Positions 31,669-43,518 of a stretch of 64,000 bases of DNA are shown here, piece after piece. The position numbers and the translations under genes are program-made. Origin of the DNA: Caenorhabditis elegans (lineage: Eukaryota > Nematoda > Chromadorea > Rhabditida > Rhabditidae); assembly GCF_000002985.6 (NCBI RefSeq), contig NC_003283.11, positions 1,116,001-1,180,000 of the forward strand, written 5' to 3'. The stretch's first letter is position 1. Every line of letters starts with the position of its first letter. Below the pieces are notes generated by a model. The model ran no database searches. It saw only the letters and a program-made list of their open reading frames with translations, and was not told the DNA's origin.

Positions 31669-32560
31669 TAAGCTAAACATTTATTTTATTCTGAAATTTG
31701 TATGGCTTGAAAATGAAAACTATTTTCTGTTGAATAACACATTACTCAAAATTAGGAAAGACTACACAAAAATTGTTAAGTACCAATATTTGGCCGGGTC
31801 CTATTGTGAATAGTTTTTTGTTTAGCCTTAATCAGAATTATTTTTAGAGCCCCTTTGCATCTCATGTTTTAGCGCTTTTTCTAACTTTTTTCGCAGCTCC
31901 CCGGAATTCTGTGAGCGAAAATGACAAAACCTAACCTTTTTGGTAATCGTCATTTGCCTATAAAACCTCCCATAAGACCCTCAACTAAAACGTTTCAAGG
32001 AGAAAAAAGGAAATAATGTTTTTTTATGTTTTTTTTGTGAAACAAAATTAGGTTGTTTTTGTTCTTTTTTGTTCTCATTTGTTTCTTTTTCTGCAGACAT
32101 TTTTTCTGGAAATTTTGTATTGCCTTCTTAGGTTCTGGGTACTTCTTCCCCTCCTTTAACTCGTATCCATAAACACAAAAAAAAAAGGGAAAAACGAGCG
32201 AGGCGAAAGTTGAGCAAAGCAATTACGACTCGTGTTTTTTTAGTTTTTCTGTTGAGTTTTGACGACGTGCTTTTGTAAAAACGAATAACTGGTTATGAGT
32301 GAGAAGTGGAAGAGTGAAATAATTTTCTTTAAAAAAAAGATGATTATCTTCCCAAAGTGGGTATTGCCAAATAACATAACACAATTTTTTAATTTTTTTA
32401 TAACTTTTTTCCAAATGCCTTCAAAAATGCATTTACCCAGTTTTTGAAAATTTTTAAAATCGAAGACGCTTTTTAAAATTTGAATGAAACATTCAAGAAT
32501 CAAATACAATTTTGCTACAGACTTTGGCCAAACAATTACCATTTTTCTTTAATAGTTAAT
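31669..32560. other. intergenic, nothing recognised
   Basis: AT-rich. The minus-strand open frames near 32.0-32.5 kb are Lys/Phe runs of low complexity. Confidence 0.4.
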
Positions 32561-33186
32561 ATAACTCCAATACTATGGCAGTTATATGTATATTTTTAAC
32601 AAAACGAAATTTTACCAATTACCTTTTCTACACTTTTGATCAAGTTAAAATTATATAACTAAGTTTCGGAAAAAATTACAGCAGCTGACATCCTGCGGGT
32701 CTGTTTTTGATACCTATTTCTAAGTGTCTCACAACTGTAAAACTTGATACTTTCGGCAAACAAAGTTTAATAAAGAAATAATTTCTACAAAGTTTACATG
32801 TTGCAAAGTAACCAGGAAAAGTTATAAAAATGAGCATGTTTAAAAATTCCATTGAATTGTTTCACAAAGAAGTTGTTGTATTAAAAACATAAATGTAAAT
32901 TGTTCTGATTTCAAAAAAATAATTTCTTGCAAAACGTAGAAAACTTTGTCAAAAAACACCTGGTTTTAAATTGTGAGTCACATAAAAATTATCATTAAAA
33001 ACGGACCCGCCTGATGTCAGCTGCTGTAATTTTTTTTTCCGAAACAGAGTCATATAATTTTCACTTGGTCAAAAGTGTATTGAAAAAAATTGGTAACATT
33101 TTGTTAGCTAAAAATAAATTGCTAAAAAAAATTAAAATAAATTGCTAAAAAAAAAATTTGCTAACTGTCATAGTATTGGAGTTATA
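32561..33186. repeat. 626 bp palindrome
   Basis: Ends ATAACTCCAATACTATGGCA and the inverse TGTCATAGTATTGGAGTTAT. Inner matching segments include ACAGCAGCTGACATCCTGCG near 32680 and its inverse near 33005-33025. No coding frame. A TA-flanked MITE of another family is likely. Confidence 0.8.
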
Positions 33187-33250
33187 CGTATTTGAACAAC
33201 TTAACCAATTCACTGTAAAACTGTTATTTGGAGATTTTTTGATGAAACTA

Positions 33251-33605
33251 GGATTCCCATAAGGTCGCCGGAACGGCGCCTACGCCGGCCTCACGGCGTC
33301 ACCCATGCCGCATGTGTAGTGCGGCGCTGACCTCGGAACGTGTCGGCCGCTTCACGTGGTGTCAAACTGTCCCATTTTGGTGTGATCTACAAAAAATGGG
33401 GGAAATTTTTTTTGCAGAGAAAAATGTGAGGTCAGCACGCTCTTAACCATACGAAATATGTTGAGAAGTCTGCGTCTAAATTCCCGCATTTTTGGTAGAT
33501 CACACCGAAATGGGACACTTTGGCACCACGTGCCGCTTCCAAATAACCACATTTTAGGCCGGCGTGAGGCCCACATTTGGCGCCTCACTCGGATGGGAGC
33601 TCTAG
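33251..33605. repeat. R9 element interrupted by R1
   Basis: Bounded by CTAGGATTCCCAT and TGGGAGCTCTAG; GAACGTGTCGGCCGCTTC is shared with the 15.0-15.4 kb element. An R1 element splits it at 33354-33531. Confidence 0.8.
33354..33531. mobile_element. R1 fold-back MITE nested in R9, 8 bp duplication
   Basis: ACGTGGTGTCAAACTGTCCC to GGGACACTTTGGCACCACGT. GCCGCTTC occurs at 33346-33353 and 33532-33539. The unbroken R9 copy at 15.1 kb has one GCCGCTTC at this place. Confidence 0.9.
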
Positions 33606-34805
33606 ATGAAACAAAAACCAGTTGCCGAACTTTGAGTGCTTCATTGAAATCATTAAAAAGTACTAGAATTTCAGTAAGACTTCGCCACGGCCCTATGATG
33701 TCCCTAAATAATATTTTTCAACAGTAGACCTTGATGCCACCGAAAAACAACTTCATCCCCCAAAATACATTTCCGTTTGTTCATCTGTGCGCCTTTTTCT
33801 CCTTTAGCTTATATTATATATGCTAACACAAAAAAACTGCTGAACCAACCACACAAAAAAAGAATGCAGTACCCCTCGCTCTTCTCATTTTCGATAATAA
33901 TCCATCATCTGACGTCGACACAACAATGCGCGCTGGCCGCACTGCGCCCCGCCGCGCGCACTGCTTTCTGACACCTGTGCACTAAATCTTTGCATATGTT
34001 AAAATCAGGTGAACTTGTAGTGATGACGTAAACTGGGAAATTATGCTAATTTATCGATATTGGAGAAGTTCGAATTTGTTCTGGTTTATAAAAGGGCCGA
34101 CACTTTTTGGAGTGTATTGCAACTTTTTGAATTAGCTGTTTTTTTTTCAGCCTAAAACTCGACTACTATTTCGTTTAGGATTTTCTGAAAGTACAGTACT
34201 CCTACAACTTACGGCAATGCCAAATTCTGAGAATTTAAAAACTACAGTAACCCTTTAAATGACTACTACATATAGCGCTGGTATCGATTTAATGAGACCA
34301 GTTCCGTGCCATAGTTATAGCTACCGGTGACCTACTTTCCCCTCCAAAAACCACCAAATCTTGTCTCTTCCTGCTCGGTATCAAGTTGCTCCCGATCCTT
34401 GATTTGATCAAATTTCGCGAGCACACACATACATGGGCTCGCTAATCTCATTTATTCACGCTCTTGCGATGTCAGATATGTGCTCTCAAAGTCTGGGCGG
34501 AGCCAGATTTTTTTTTGCGCGCGCGGAAAGCTCCAAGTTTTTACTTGTTGCAGGACCCTTCTTTCCCGTTCTAGCTTCTTCTTGTTCCCTCGTTCTTCCG
34601 TGACATAATGCAATTTATCAATGTGCTCAAGGATTTTGCTATTGTTTTCTGATAGAGTTCCAGTTGTTTTTTTTTTCAACAACACGCGCTAGATGGCGGA
34701 GTAAATTTTTGAGAAAAAAAAATCAGTGGCCGAGTTTTCTCTTGTATTGATTTCGCAAATTTTTGAACTTGCTCTCAGAATTAACCGAGTTTCAATATTT
34801 TTTGG
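33606..34805. other. intergenic, partly CG-rich
   Basis: A CG-rich patch at about 33910-33965 (GCGCGCTGGCCGCACTGCGC) and a (T/A)CTACAGTAACCCTTTAAAT motif near 34241 that recurs in the 42.5 kb palindrome. Looks promoter-like, but no exon can be supported. Confidence 0.35.
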
Positions 34806-35021
34806 CATGGATTTCTGGCTACCCTCATAAATTGAAATGGAAGAGTTTGCCGAACTAGGCCATTTTGGCTCGGCCATAACTGGGGTAGATTTACGGCGAG
34901 TTGCGTGTCGCGTCGCGGCTCGATTTTAGTTTGTGTAGAACACGACTTTCCCACGCGTTGTCCGACAGGCGATTGTCAATGGAGCGCGAAAAATTCAATG
35001 AGGAAGGTAATGAACCCCGTG
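34806..35021 (+). repeat. R2 repeat
   Basis: CATGGATTTCTGGCTACCC to GAGGAAGGTAATGAACCCCGTG, 216 bp, with the GGCTCGGCCATAACTGGG core. Confidence 0.85.
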
Positions 35022-35147
35022 TTGCGGCCAAAAATTGTTGGGCCGAAAAAAAAATCATAAAAAGTAGTTTTTCTTACGAGCATTATCAATAAAGTTCATA
35101 ACTTTTTACGTTCACTTGGACGAGTTCTTGATTTTTTTCAAAAAAAA

Positions 35148-35199
35148 TTTCCCGCATTTTTTGTAGATCAAACCGCAATGAGACAGCCTGACACCACGT
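35148..35199. repeat. R1 right half only
   Basis: TTCCCGCATTTTTTGTAGAT to CCTGACACCACGT. The left arm is missing. Confidence 0.75.
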
Positions 35200-35394
35200 G
35201 AGAGGACGGAATTTACGTGGCCGAAAATTGGAAAACTAGGCCAATTCTAATTCTGTCAGTTTCCAGAGAAAGGGCAGATTTATCAGTTAATTTTCTTGAC
35301 TACAGGAAGGGTTTCTCATAAGCATTTAGTTTCTATCGCTTCCATCATTTCTCTGTCGCTCTATCTCTCTTCTTCTTCACCTTCCCCCCCAACC

Positions 35395-36015
35395 CAGACT
35401 TCGGCGCAGACAGCAGGACACAGCAATGCGGCCTAGGCGCATTTTGCATCACCGAAAGAGCCCGGCGCAGTGAAGAGACGTATAGAAGAGAGTGTGCGGA
35501 GCGTGCGCATTGCGCAATGCGCCCAATGCGCCGCCCATTCGTATTTCGTGTTGAATGCGGCCGCCCGTTGCGGTGTTCTCTCGAGGGAGGGCCGCGGAAA
35601 TCGTCTGCGTCTCTGCATCGATTTTCGCGTCTCGTTTCTCTGATTCTCTGTGGATATTGTGAATCGGGGGATTATGGCGGTGGTGGTGGTTGCGGAAGAT
35701 TTCAATCGCACTAGGCAAGTCTCAATTTCGATTTTGAAATTCGAATTTCGAGATTTCTTTGTTTCCTGATTCAATTTTTAACCTTTTCCATTTGAATTCC
35801 AACATCCTATTCTTCAAATTTTTATCAGCACCCAGCACCCGACACCCGTGTGCCACTCCCTTGCGAAAAAAGGAAAAGACAAATGTGTTTTACGAGATGT
35901 TTATTTCCTTCTTCCGTTTTTTTTTTCCCCAACACAGTTCCCATGGGGCGCACGCGCAAGTAAGAAAAGCCAACCATCAGATCAGATACGGCCTTACGTG
36001 TGAGAGTTCGGAGAA

Positions 36016-36050
<35 letters not shown>

Positions 36051-36160
36051 GCACAGAACAGGCTCTCATTGCGCCAAGAGCCGTCAGCTGCCTGTTTCTC
36101 GGGTTCATGAGACCCAAGACAACACGTAAACACAGACGATAGCCCCCCCCCCCCCCCCAC
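35395..36160. promoter_or_regulatory. CG-rich promoter-like block
   Basis: Stands out from the AT-rich surroundings: CpG-rich 35400-35640, with repeated TGCGCAATGCGCCCAATGCG, CTGCGTCTCT at 35605-35614, then GA microsatellite (36018-36046) and C16 (36143-36158). Open frames of 65-149 codons cross it on both strands with no family resemblance. It could be a promoter or first exon of a transcript reading right towards cmd-1, or an unannotated short gene. Nothing in the sequence decides. Confidence 0.35.
36143..36158 (+). repeat. C16 tract
   Basis: Sixteen C in a row. Confidence 0.95.
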
Positions 36161-36244
36161 AACAGGAACCACAAAAAGCTGGTTCCTTTTACTTTTACGA
36201 AATTTTTTTTTTTGCTTTCTTTTTTTTAATGAAGAATACATTTT

Positions 36245-36826
36245 GAAGGTGGTGTAGTCGAATTTTTTTTTCATATTTTTTTATTAGATTAAAAATTGTC
36301 TGAAAACACCGAAATTCATAAGGAAACTTCTTGAAAACTTTTCAAAAAAAAAAAGTTATCGCGTCTCGAAAAATGGCCTAAAATTAGTGAAAATTTGAAA
36401 TTTGACCTACTTGTCATTGTCGCAGCGGCTGGAAACTATTGTTTTTGAAATTATCGTCTAATTTTGAGTTTATAAGTCGATTATCTTGCGTTTTAAACTT
36501 GATTAAGATATTTTAAAGTCGATGGAAGAAGAGATTTTTCAAATTTTATTGCCAAATCTCTTCGTCCATCGAATTTAAAATGCCTTAATCAAGTTTAAAA
36601 CGCAAGATCTGACGGTAATTTCAAAAAAAAAAGTGTTTCCAGTCGCTGCGACATTGACAAGTTGGTCAAACTTCAAATTTTAACTAATTTTAGACCATTT
36701 TTCGAGCATCCATAACTTTTTTTCGAGAAGTTTTCAAGAAGTTTCAGTATGAAATTCGGTGTTTTCAGACAATTTTTAATCTAATAAAGAAATTAAAAAA
36801 ATTCGACTAAATACACCACCTTTAAA
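36245..36826. repeat. R5 fold-back repeat, long form
   Basis: GGTGGTGTAGTCG to CGACTAAATACACCACC. The centre carries a second palindrome: GTTTTAAACTTGATTAAG near 36490 and CTTAATCAAGTTTAAAAC near 36585. Confidence 0.85.
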
Positions 36827-37294
36827 ATTAAGAAATTTTAACATTAAAAATTAATTACAAAAGGCGTGTCGTGTCGAGACCCAACGAAACTTTTCCTCTA
36901 TGCGCCTTTGACTGTATGTGGCGCGTGGCCATTTTTTCTAATTTAAAATTTTGCGGCGGGAGTTTTTGATTTTACTCGCTATTTTCAATTTTTCCTGCGT
37001 GAACTTTTTATAAATTTGTTTTTAAAAATTTTTTTATAAAATTTAAACGTGGCGAAGCCGTCCATTTGTTGGAAATTGCCAACAATCTCGTCATTTTGTG
37101 TTTTTCCAACTTCCTGCGAGTGTGAGTTTTTTCCGGATATCCCACGAAATTTCACAATCTTGTGTTCGCCGATTTCGTTTCCTCTCTCCTTCTCAAAGTG
37201 ATTTTTCCCTCATTTTCCGCGGATTTTCGTCGTGTTGTTCGTTTCCTTGAACTCTGAAATTCCTCTTCCCTCCTGTTGCGATACCACCAAAAAT
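36827..37294. other. intergenic, nothing recognised
   Basis: T-rich with TTTTGCGGCGGGAG and pyrimidine tracts; possibly regulatory. No exon supported. Confidence 0.35.
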
Positions 37295-37523
37295 CACGGA
37301 TTCCTCGTTTCCCTCGTAAATTTAAATCGAAGAGTTTTCCAAACTAGGCCGTTTTGGCTCGGCCACATCTGTGGTAGATTTACGGCGCGTTGCGTGTCGC
37401 GTCGCGGCTCGATTTTAGTTGTAAAACTAAGAGCATTTATCCGGGTGGAGTATACACGACTTTGCCCGGCGGACGATTGTCAATAGAGCGCGAAAAATTC
37501 AATGAGGAAGGCCAGAACCCCGC
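37295..37523 (+). repeat. R2 repeat, forward copy of an inverted pair
   Basis: CACGGATTCCTCGTTTCCCTC to GAGGAAGGCCAGAACCCCGCG. Confidence 0.8.
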
Positions 37524-37802
37524 GCAAAAATTGTCGAATATCCCCCCATCGAAAACAACACAGGGCGTGGCTTAGCTGTTTTGGTACCGCTCCACCGCTT
37601 CACGACCCGCCCATTTTAGAGTAAGTGTTCCCTCCCGTTGGCCCTCTTTTTGCCTTTTCTGACTCACTTACCACCGTGTATATAAGGTGTGCACGGTTTT
37701 TGATAAAATATGAGTCAGCGCATTGTCGATTTCTCCCCGTTTTTATTGATTTTTTTAATAGCGGTTCATTTTGTCGTGAGAATTAGTTCTTGTAAACCTT
37801 GG

Positions 37803-37984
37803 CACGGGCCTTCCTCATTGAAAATTTTGCGCTCCATTGGCAATCGCCCGCCGGACAATGCGTGGGAAAGTCGTGAATACATTCAGTTTTACAACTAAAA
37901 TCGAGCCGCGACGCGCCATAAATCTACCCCAGATATGGCCGAGCCAAAATGGCCTAGTTCGGCAAACTCTTCCATTTCCATTTT
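37803..37984 (-). repeat. R2 repeat, inverted copy
   Basis: CACGGGCCTTCCTCATTG to GGCAAACTCTTCCATTTCC on the plus strand, that is, the reverse of the 37.3 kb copy. The two copies enclose 279 bases and can pair over about 180 bp. Confidence 0.8.
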
Positions 37985-39257
37985 TTCGAGTTCCAACATT
38001 GTCGGTTTCGATAATCTTCCTTCCTTCTCCACCGTCGTCCGTCGTCAATGCATTATTTCTAATGCCGCACCGACGCATTGCGCACACCACCAGTCGGTCG
38101 TCCACCACCACACTGACTGCAGCAGCCAGCCAGCAACTGAAACAGCAGTATTCAGGCATGGGCGCTCTGGCGGGAGAAATAGAGAAATTGAGCATCATCG
38201 AGAGAGAGAGGGAGTGCGACGAATGAAATTGCACACACACACGCGCACACTCTGCTTAAACGGGCATCATTTCATGTGCCTGGGCAATAGAAACAACCGA
38301 TGTTTCATTTTTCCTGAAAAATGCTTCTTCGTTGTTTTTACCGACTTTCTGAGCCGCTTCGTTAGAAAACCTCGAAACCCCCCGAGATTTCCGCCAAATA
38401 TTTGTCCAGCGTTCGTATAGATATTTGAGGAGGCTCGAGAGATCCAACAAATTGAGAAACGAAGGTGTAACGAGAAAAAAAACAGAGTCTGTTTGCTAAA
38501 TCATGTGATTCATTGATTTTTCAACTCGTCAAATAGGTTTTCGCAACTATTTTTCCATATTCTCGTGATTTATCATTCTGTAAAAACATTTCTTAGGTCT
38601 CTTTTGATTGTTTATTCCCTTTTCCTGGTTTCCCATTATAGGTTAAAACCTGAAAACCCTTGCGCCGGGTCGGATTATGCTTTAGTTTTCACCGCCGCTC
38701 CGTTTCGCGCGCGCGCTTATATAATCCCCTTGTACAGCAGCCCTTTTTCGTATTAATGTTCCATATCGAAAATGCGCTCCGCTGAGAATTGGTCGGCTTT
38801 TTTTGTTGTTGACGCGGTGTCTGCTGATGTTCTTTCGGACGTATGATGAGATGAAGGAAGAACTAGTTTTTGTGTTCAGACTTCTTCATTGACGAACACG
38901 TCTCCGTTCTTTTCTTGTTGCGGTGGTGGTGGTGGTCGTCGCAGATGAATAAGACGTTGGCCGTTTTCGCTACACCCCCCCCCCCCCCCCTCCCCATCCC
39001 CCAATTTCAACTTCTCGTTTTGCGTGCAAAACAAGAGGAAATTGAAGTATTGTGGGGATAATTCGATAACCAGAACACGCACACACACTGACCCCTATCT
39101 TCTCTCTTTTTTGTTGTTTCATTTCTTTTCCTTCCGCAAGACGTCTCGGCCATCAGAGTTTTCCGATTATTATGTGTAATGGAATATCCGCAGGGGATCT
39201 TTGATCTACCCACTGGAAATTTGTTTTTTTTTGGTGGATTTTTGACAGAAATCACGC
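37985..39257. other. intergenic, promoter-like patches
   Basis: Contains CCACCACCA-rich (38085-38115) and GTGGTGGTGG-rich (38921-38937) stretches, ACAC microsatellites and C16 at 38975-38990. The open frames are low complexity. Confidence 0.35.
38975..38990 (+). repeat. C16 tract
   Basis: Sixteen C followed by TCCCC. Confidence 0.95.
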
Positions 39258-39976
39258 GCTCTCCTCAAAGCCGAATAATTTTCTACGTTTCGCATTTCTG
39301 CATCCGCGGTGTTTTGCCTTTCCACACGTTGTGTCAGAGTGTCTCATTCCGGCTTGATCTACAAAGATCTACAAAAAATGCGGGAGAAGAGACAACAGAG
39401 TTCTCAACTGATTTTGCATTGTTAAGAACGTGCTGACATCACATTTATTGGGCAAAATTCCCGCATTTTTTGTAGATCAAACCGTAATGGGACAGCCCAG
39501 CCTGGCACCACGTGTTTCCACTGAAAGTAGATGTTTTTTTTTCAGCATTTCACGGACAAACCTATTGCTAGACAGTGAACATCGAAATTAAAATGACTAA
39601 AATGAACTTTTTTCGTCTACTGGTTGTGAAAAGGTTTGAAATTGAAAAAATCAACGAGATTTTTCTTATTTTCTAAATATTTTCCTATTAAAAATTGATT
39701 TTAATCCATTTGTGACCTTACTTTAGAGTCAAAAGTGGTTTAAAACCGATTTTCGATAGAAAAATAGATTCAGAAAATAACAAAAAAAAATATCCCGCTG
39801 ATTTTTTCAACTTTTTCTCAACCAGTGGACGAAAAAAGTTGATTTTCGTCATTTTGGTTTGTTCCTAAGATTCAATAAATCTGATTTTTTCAGTGGACAG
39901 GCAAAAACATCGCGGATGCAGAAACGCAAAGCGCGTAGCAAGCGCGCTCTAATAATAATTCGGCTTTGAGGAGAGT
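39258..39976. repeat. inverted-repeat element interrupted by R1
   Basis: Arms CTCTCCTCAAAGCCGAATAA and TTATTCGGCTTTGAGGAGAG. Next inside are GCATCCGCGGTGTTTTGCC and GGCAAAAACATCGCGGATGC. The innermost fold is ACTTTTTTCGTCTACTGGTT with its inverse near 39822. An R1 copy lies in the left arm at 39326-39513. Confidence 0.8.
39326..39513. mobile_element. R1 fold-back MITE with TTTCCAC duplication
   Basis: ACGTTGTGTCAGAGTGTCTC to GCCTGGCACCACGT. TTTCCAC at 39319-39325 and 39515-39521. The right arm of the host element carries the matching unoccupied site (GTCCACTGAAAAA read in inverse near 39890). Confidence 0.9.
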
Positions 39977-40307
39977 GAAATCGCTAAATATTTCCAATTC
40001 GACAAAATCAACCTTTGATTTCGTCTCCTTCTCTCTTCATTTCGAAATATAAAATTTGTACCTATCGTTGGCTTATCAGTCAGTAAATTCTCTCTAGTTC
40101 TTCTCTATTTTCTCTCTTTTCTCTCTTTTTTCGATTATTCTCTCCGATTTTTTCTCTCTCGTCACCGTTTCACCCACCGGTATTCATCATTGTTTACGTC
40201 GTTCCGCTCGCTTTCAAACAATTTATATTGATTTTAATTAATTAATTAATTATCCTTTTTCATTTTTCAGGGTTTTCTAACAACACCCCCTGCACAGCGA
40301 AAGCAAG
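39977..40307 (+). promoter_or_regulatory. upstream region and 5' UTR of calmodulin gene
   Basis: Long TC-rich tract (about 40090-40170). The acceptor CATTTTTCAG (40261-40270) opens the exon that carries the ATG 37 bases later, so either trans-splicing or an upstream untranslated exon is likely. Confidence 0.5.
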
Positions 40308-41192
<885 letters not shown>

Positions 41193-42412
41193 ATCACACC
41201 AATCGGGATCTGAAGCCGCCGTATCGTTTGCGAATCACCAACACCTTTTCTCTCACCTTTCGTTTTTTTATTCTTCCCCGCTTGAAAATTGTGATTTCGC
41301 TCTCGAGCCCCAAAAAAAAATTGCCAAGCCCAGTCAAAAAATGCTATAAATGATGTAATTTATGTTCAAATTTAAGTTTTTTTGCCTCTTTTTTGACAGA
41401 CGTGCTCTCAACCTAATTTTGTTTTTTTCTTAGAATGTGAAACTCATTTATAAGTCATTTTTTTCTTATTTCCTCTTTACAATGATTGAGTTTCTTCTTC
41501 TCCTGCCCCTGCCCCCAAATTAAAAAGTCCCGGATCCTCCAGTTCTTGGTCGCCTGCCCCGGCTTGACCCTTCCTCAAAATAATGCCTCCAACCTGTAAA
41601 ACCCCATAAAAAAATTTAAAAAACTTAAAAAAAACCGCTGGCTTCTTCTTTTCCCACTTGGTATTTTTCTCATATTTTCTCTTCTTCCAAATTGTTCTTC
41701 CCAAAAAATGTATTCCAAACTCGAAAATCTTTCTTTCCTCTCTCTTTCCCCCTCAACCATTTATAGAAAGTGTAGAAAATTCCCTCTTTTCGCACCACAC
41801 ACACACCGTCACACGGGCCATTTTAAAATTGTACCTGAAATATTTTCTGTTGCTTTGAATTTCGATTTCGACAAGCAACGGCAAAAAATTTTGGCGCCTA
41901 GTGAACACTTTTTGCACCATTGCTTTCTTTTTTTTTGTTTTGGATTTTTTCTTTGAAAATTCCTATTTTATATTATTGTAAAAGTCAAAGTCTCCAAAAT
42001 CCTTTAATAATTTAATTCCATTCTTCCCAACCAACCCACCACCACCACCGTCTCTATAATCTCTGAACAATTCAAATTTTTATCTCTGATTATCTCGCTT
42101 CTCTCGTCCCTTGATGCGAACTTATTCAACAAAAAAAAAAGAAAATCTTCAAATGAAACTTGATTTTTTTTGAATGCTTTGGGGTTTTTCAATCAAAAAG
42201 TCAATTTAAAAATTAAAAAGAACAATTTTATTTTTTTGAAAAAAAACTTCTCACATCATCGAAATAGGTGCTCCGACGGTGGACATTTGAAGTTGATCGG
42301 CTTGCTGCTGATTATCGACGACAAAGACGGAAAGGTTCACATTTTTTTGCCGGAAAAAATCGATTATAATGAAGCCGAGTTGTCGTCTGAAAATTGAAAA
42401 AGTTGAAAAGCG
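41193..42412. other. 3' UTR of calmodulin and intergenic DNA
   Basis: The first few hundred bases are C/T-rich, typical of a 3' UTR; I do not see a clean AATAAA to mark its end. Open frames near 41.5-42.4 kb lack support. Confidence 0.4.
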
Positions 42413-42547
42413 GCAGGCTCCACCCCCAAACGTTGGGTCTCGTTAGGTATTGACGGCAAACATGATGATTCAATATTAAAGGACCACAAAACACTGCTAC
42501 TGCGTATCGCACAACATATTTGACGCGCAGAATATCTCGCAGCGAAG

Positions 42548-42770
42548 TCTACAGTAACCCCTTAAATTACTACTGTTACTACTGTTACTACTGTGTCGAT
42601 TTACGGGCTCGATTTTCGAAATGAATTTATTTTCGAATAGTAGTGACAGTTTTTTTTGCATTATTTGATAAATTTCAATATTTTAGCAATAAATAAATTA
42701 TTCATTTCAAAAATCGAGCCCGTAAATCGGCACAAGCACTACAGTAGTCATTTAAAGGATTACTGTAGTT
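42548..42770. repeat. inverted repeat with TACAGTA ends
   Basis: CTACAGTAACCCCTTAAAT to ATTTAAAGGATTACTGTAG, with GGGCTCGATTTTCGAAATGA and its inverse inside. Confidence 0.8.
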
Positions 42771-42854
42771 TTCGCTAGGAGATATTTTGCCAATTTTGTG
42801 CAAAAGTAATATGAATTTTATCTTTCCCATTTCGACATAAAATTAATTTTTTGG

Positions 42855-43164
42855 TGACAGGATGTCCCATCGCCCCAAAGGCGAGAATTTTTTTTTGAAA
42901 ATTTGTGACGTCACAGCGCATTTCGAATAATTTTTTTTCAATTTAAACGGCGATTTTTGTCGAATTGGAGTATTTCACTGAAATTCTAAAAATTTTACAA
43001 GTTAAGTGGAGAAACTGAAACAAATTGAAAAATTAAAAAAAATAATTTCACCAAAATTAACTCTTAAGTTGCAAAAACAATTATTAGGTGACGTCACAAA
43101 CTTTCAAAAAAATTATTCGCACCTTTAGTGTGCAGTGTGCAGCGATGGGACAGCCTGACACCGA
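42855..43164. mobile_element. inverted repeat related to R1 by its ends
   Basis: GGTGACAGGATGTCCCATCG to CGATGGGACAGCCTGACACC. The TGTCCCAT/ATGGGACAGCCTGACACC ends are those of R1, but the interior (GTGACGTCACAGCGCATTTCG and inverse) is different. Confidence 0.7.
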
Positions 43165-43283
43165 TGGAAAAATGTACGAATTTACAGCTTTGCCGCCAAT
43201 ACCAAGCGAGACCCAAGGTTTAGAGGCGGAGTCGTTTCATACTTAGCAGTAGCGCGCAATTACAAGCGTCCACATTATCCTTG

Positions 43284-43518
43284 CACGGATTTCTGGCTTC
43301 CCTCATAAATTGAAATGGAAGAGTTTGCCGAACTAGGCCATTTTGGCTCGGCCAAATCTGAGGTAGATTTACGGCGCGTTGCGTGTCGCGTTGCGGCTCG
43401 ATTTTAGTTGGAAAACTAAATGTATTTGTCCGTGTGGATTACACGACTTTCCCACGTGTCCGGCGGGCGATTGACAATGGAGCGCGAAAAATTCAATGAG
43501 GAAAGCCAGAACTCCGTG
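43284..43518 (+). repeat. R2 repeat forming the 3' end of the receptor gene
   Basis: CACGGATTTCTGGCTTCCC to GAGGAAAGCCAGAACTCCGTG, 235 bp. The stop codon of the minus-strand receptor gene (43493-43495) lies inside it. Confidence 0.85.

Larger units (their letters stand above)
42413..43235. repeat. composite of three nested inverted repeats
   Basis: Outer arms: CTCCACCCCCAAACGTTGGG then TCTCGTTAGGTATTGACGGC near 42419-42455, matched inversely by GCCGCCAATACCAAGCGAGA near 43191-43212. Two separate inner fold-backs lie at 42548-42770 and 42855-43164. Confidence 0.7.

Noticed and set aside
35825..36274. 149-codon minus-strand open frame
   Set aside because: Built on the GA microsatellite (Leu/Ser run) and the C16 tract (Gly run); no domain seen.
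37837..38420. overlapping open frames of 129-161 codons near 38 kb
   Set aside because: The first part is an R2 copy and the rest is Thr/His/Arg low-complexity sequence without splice support.
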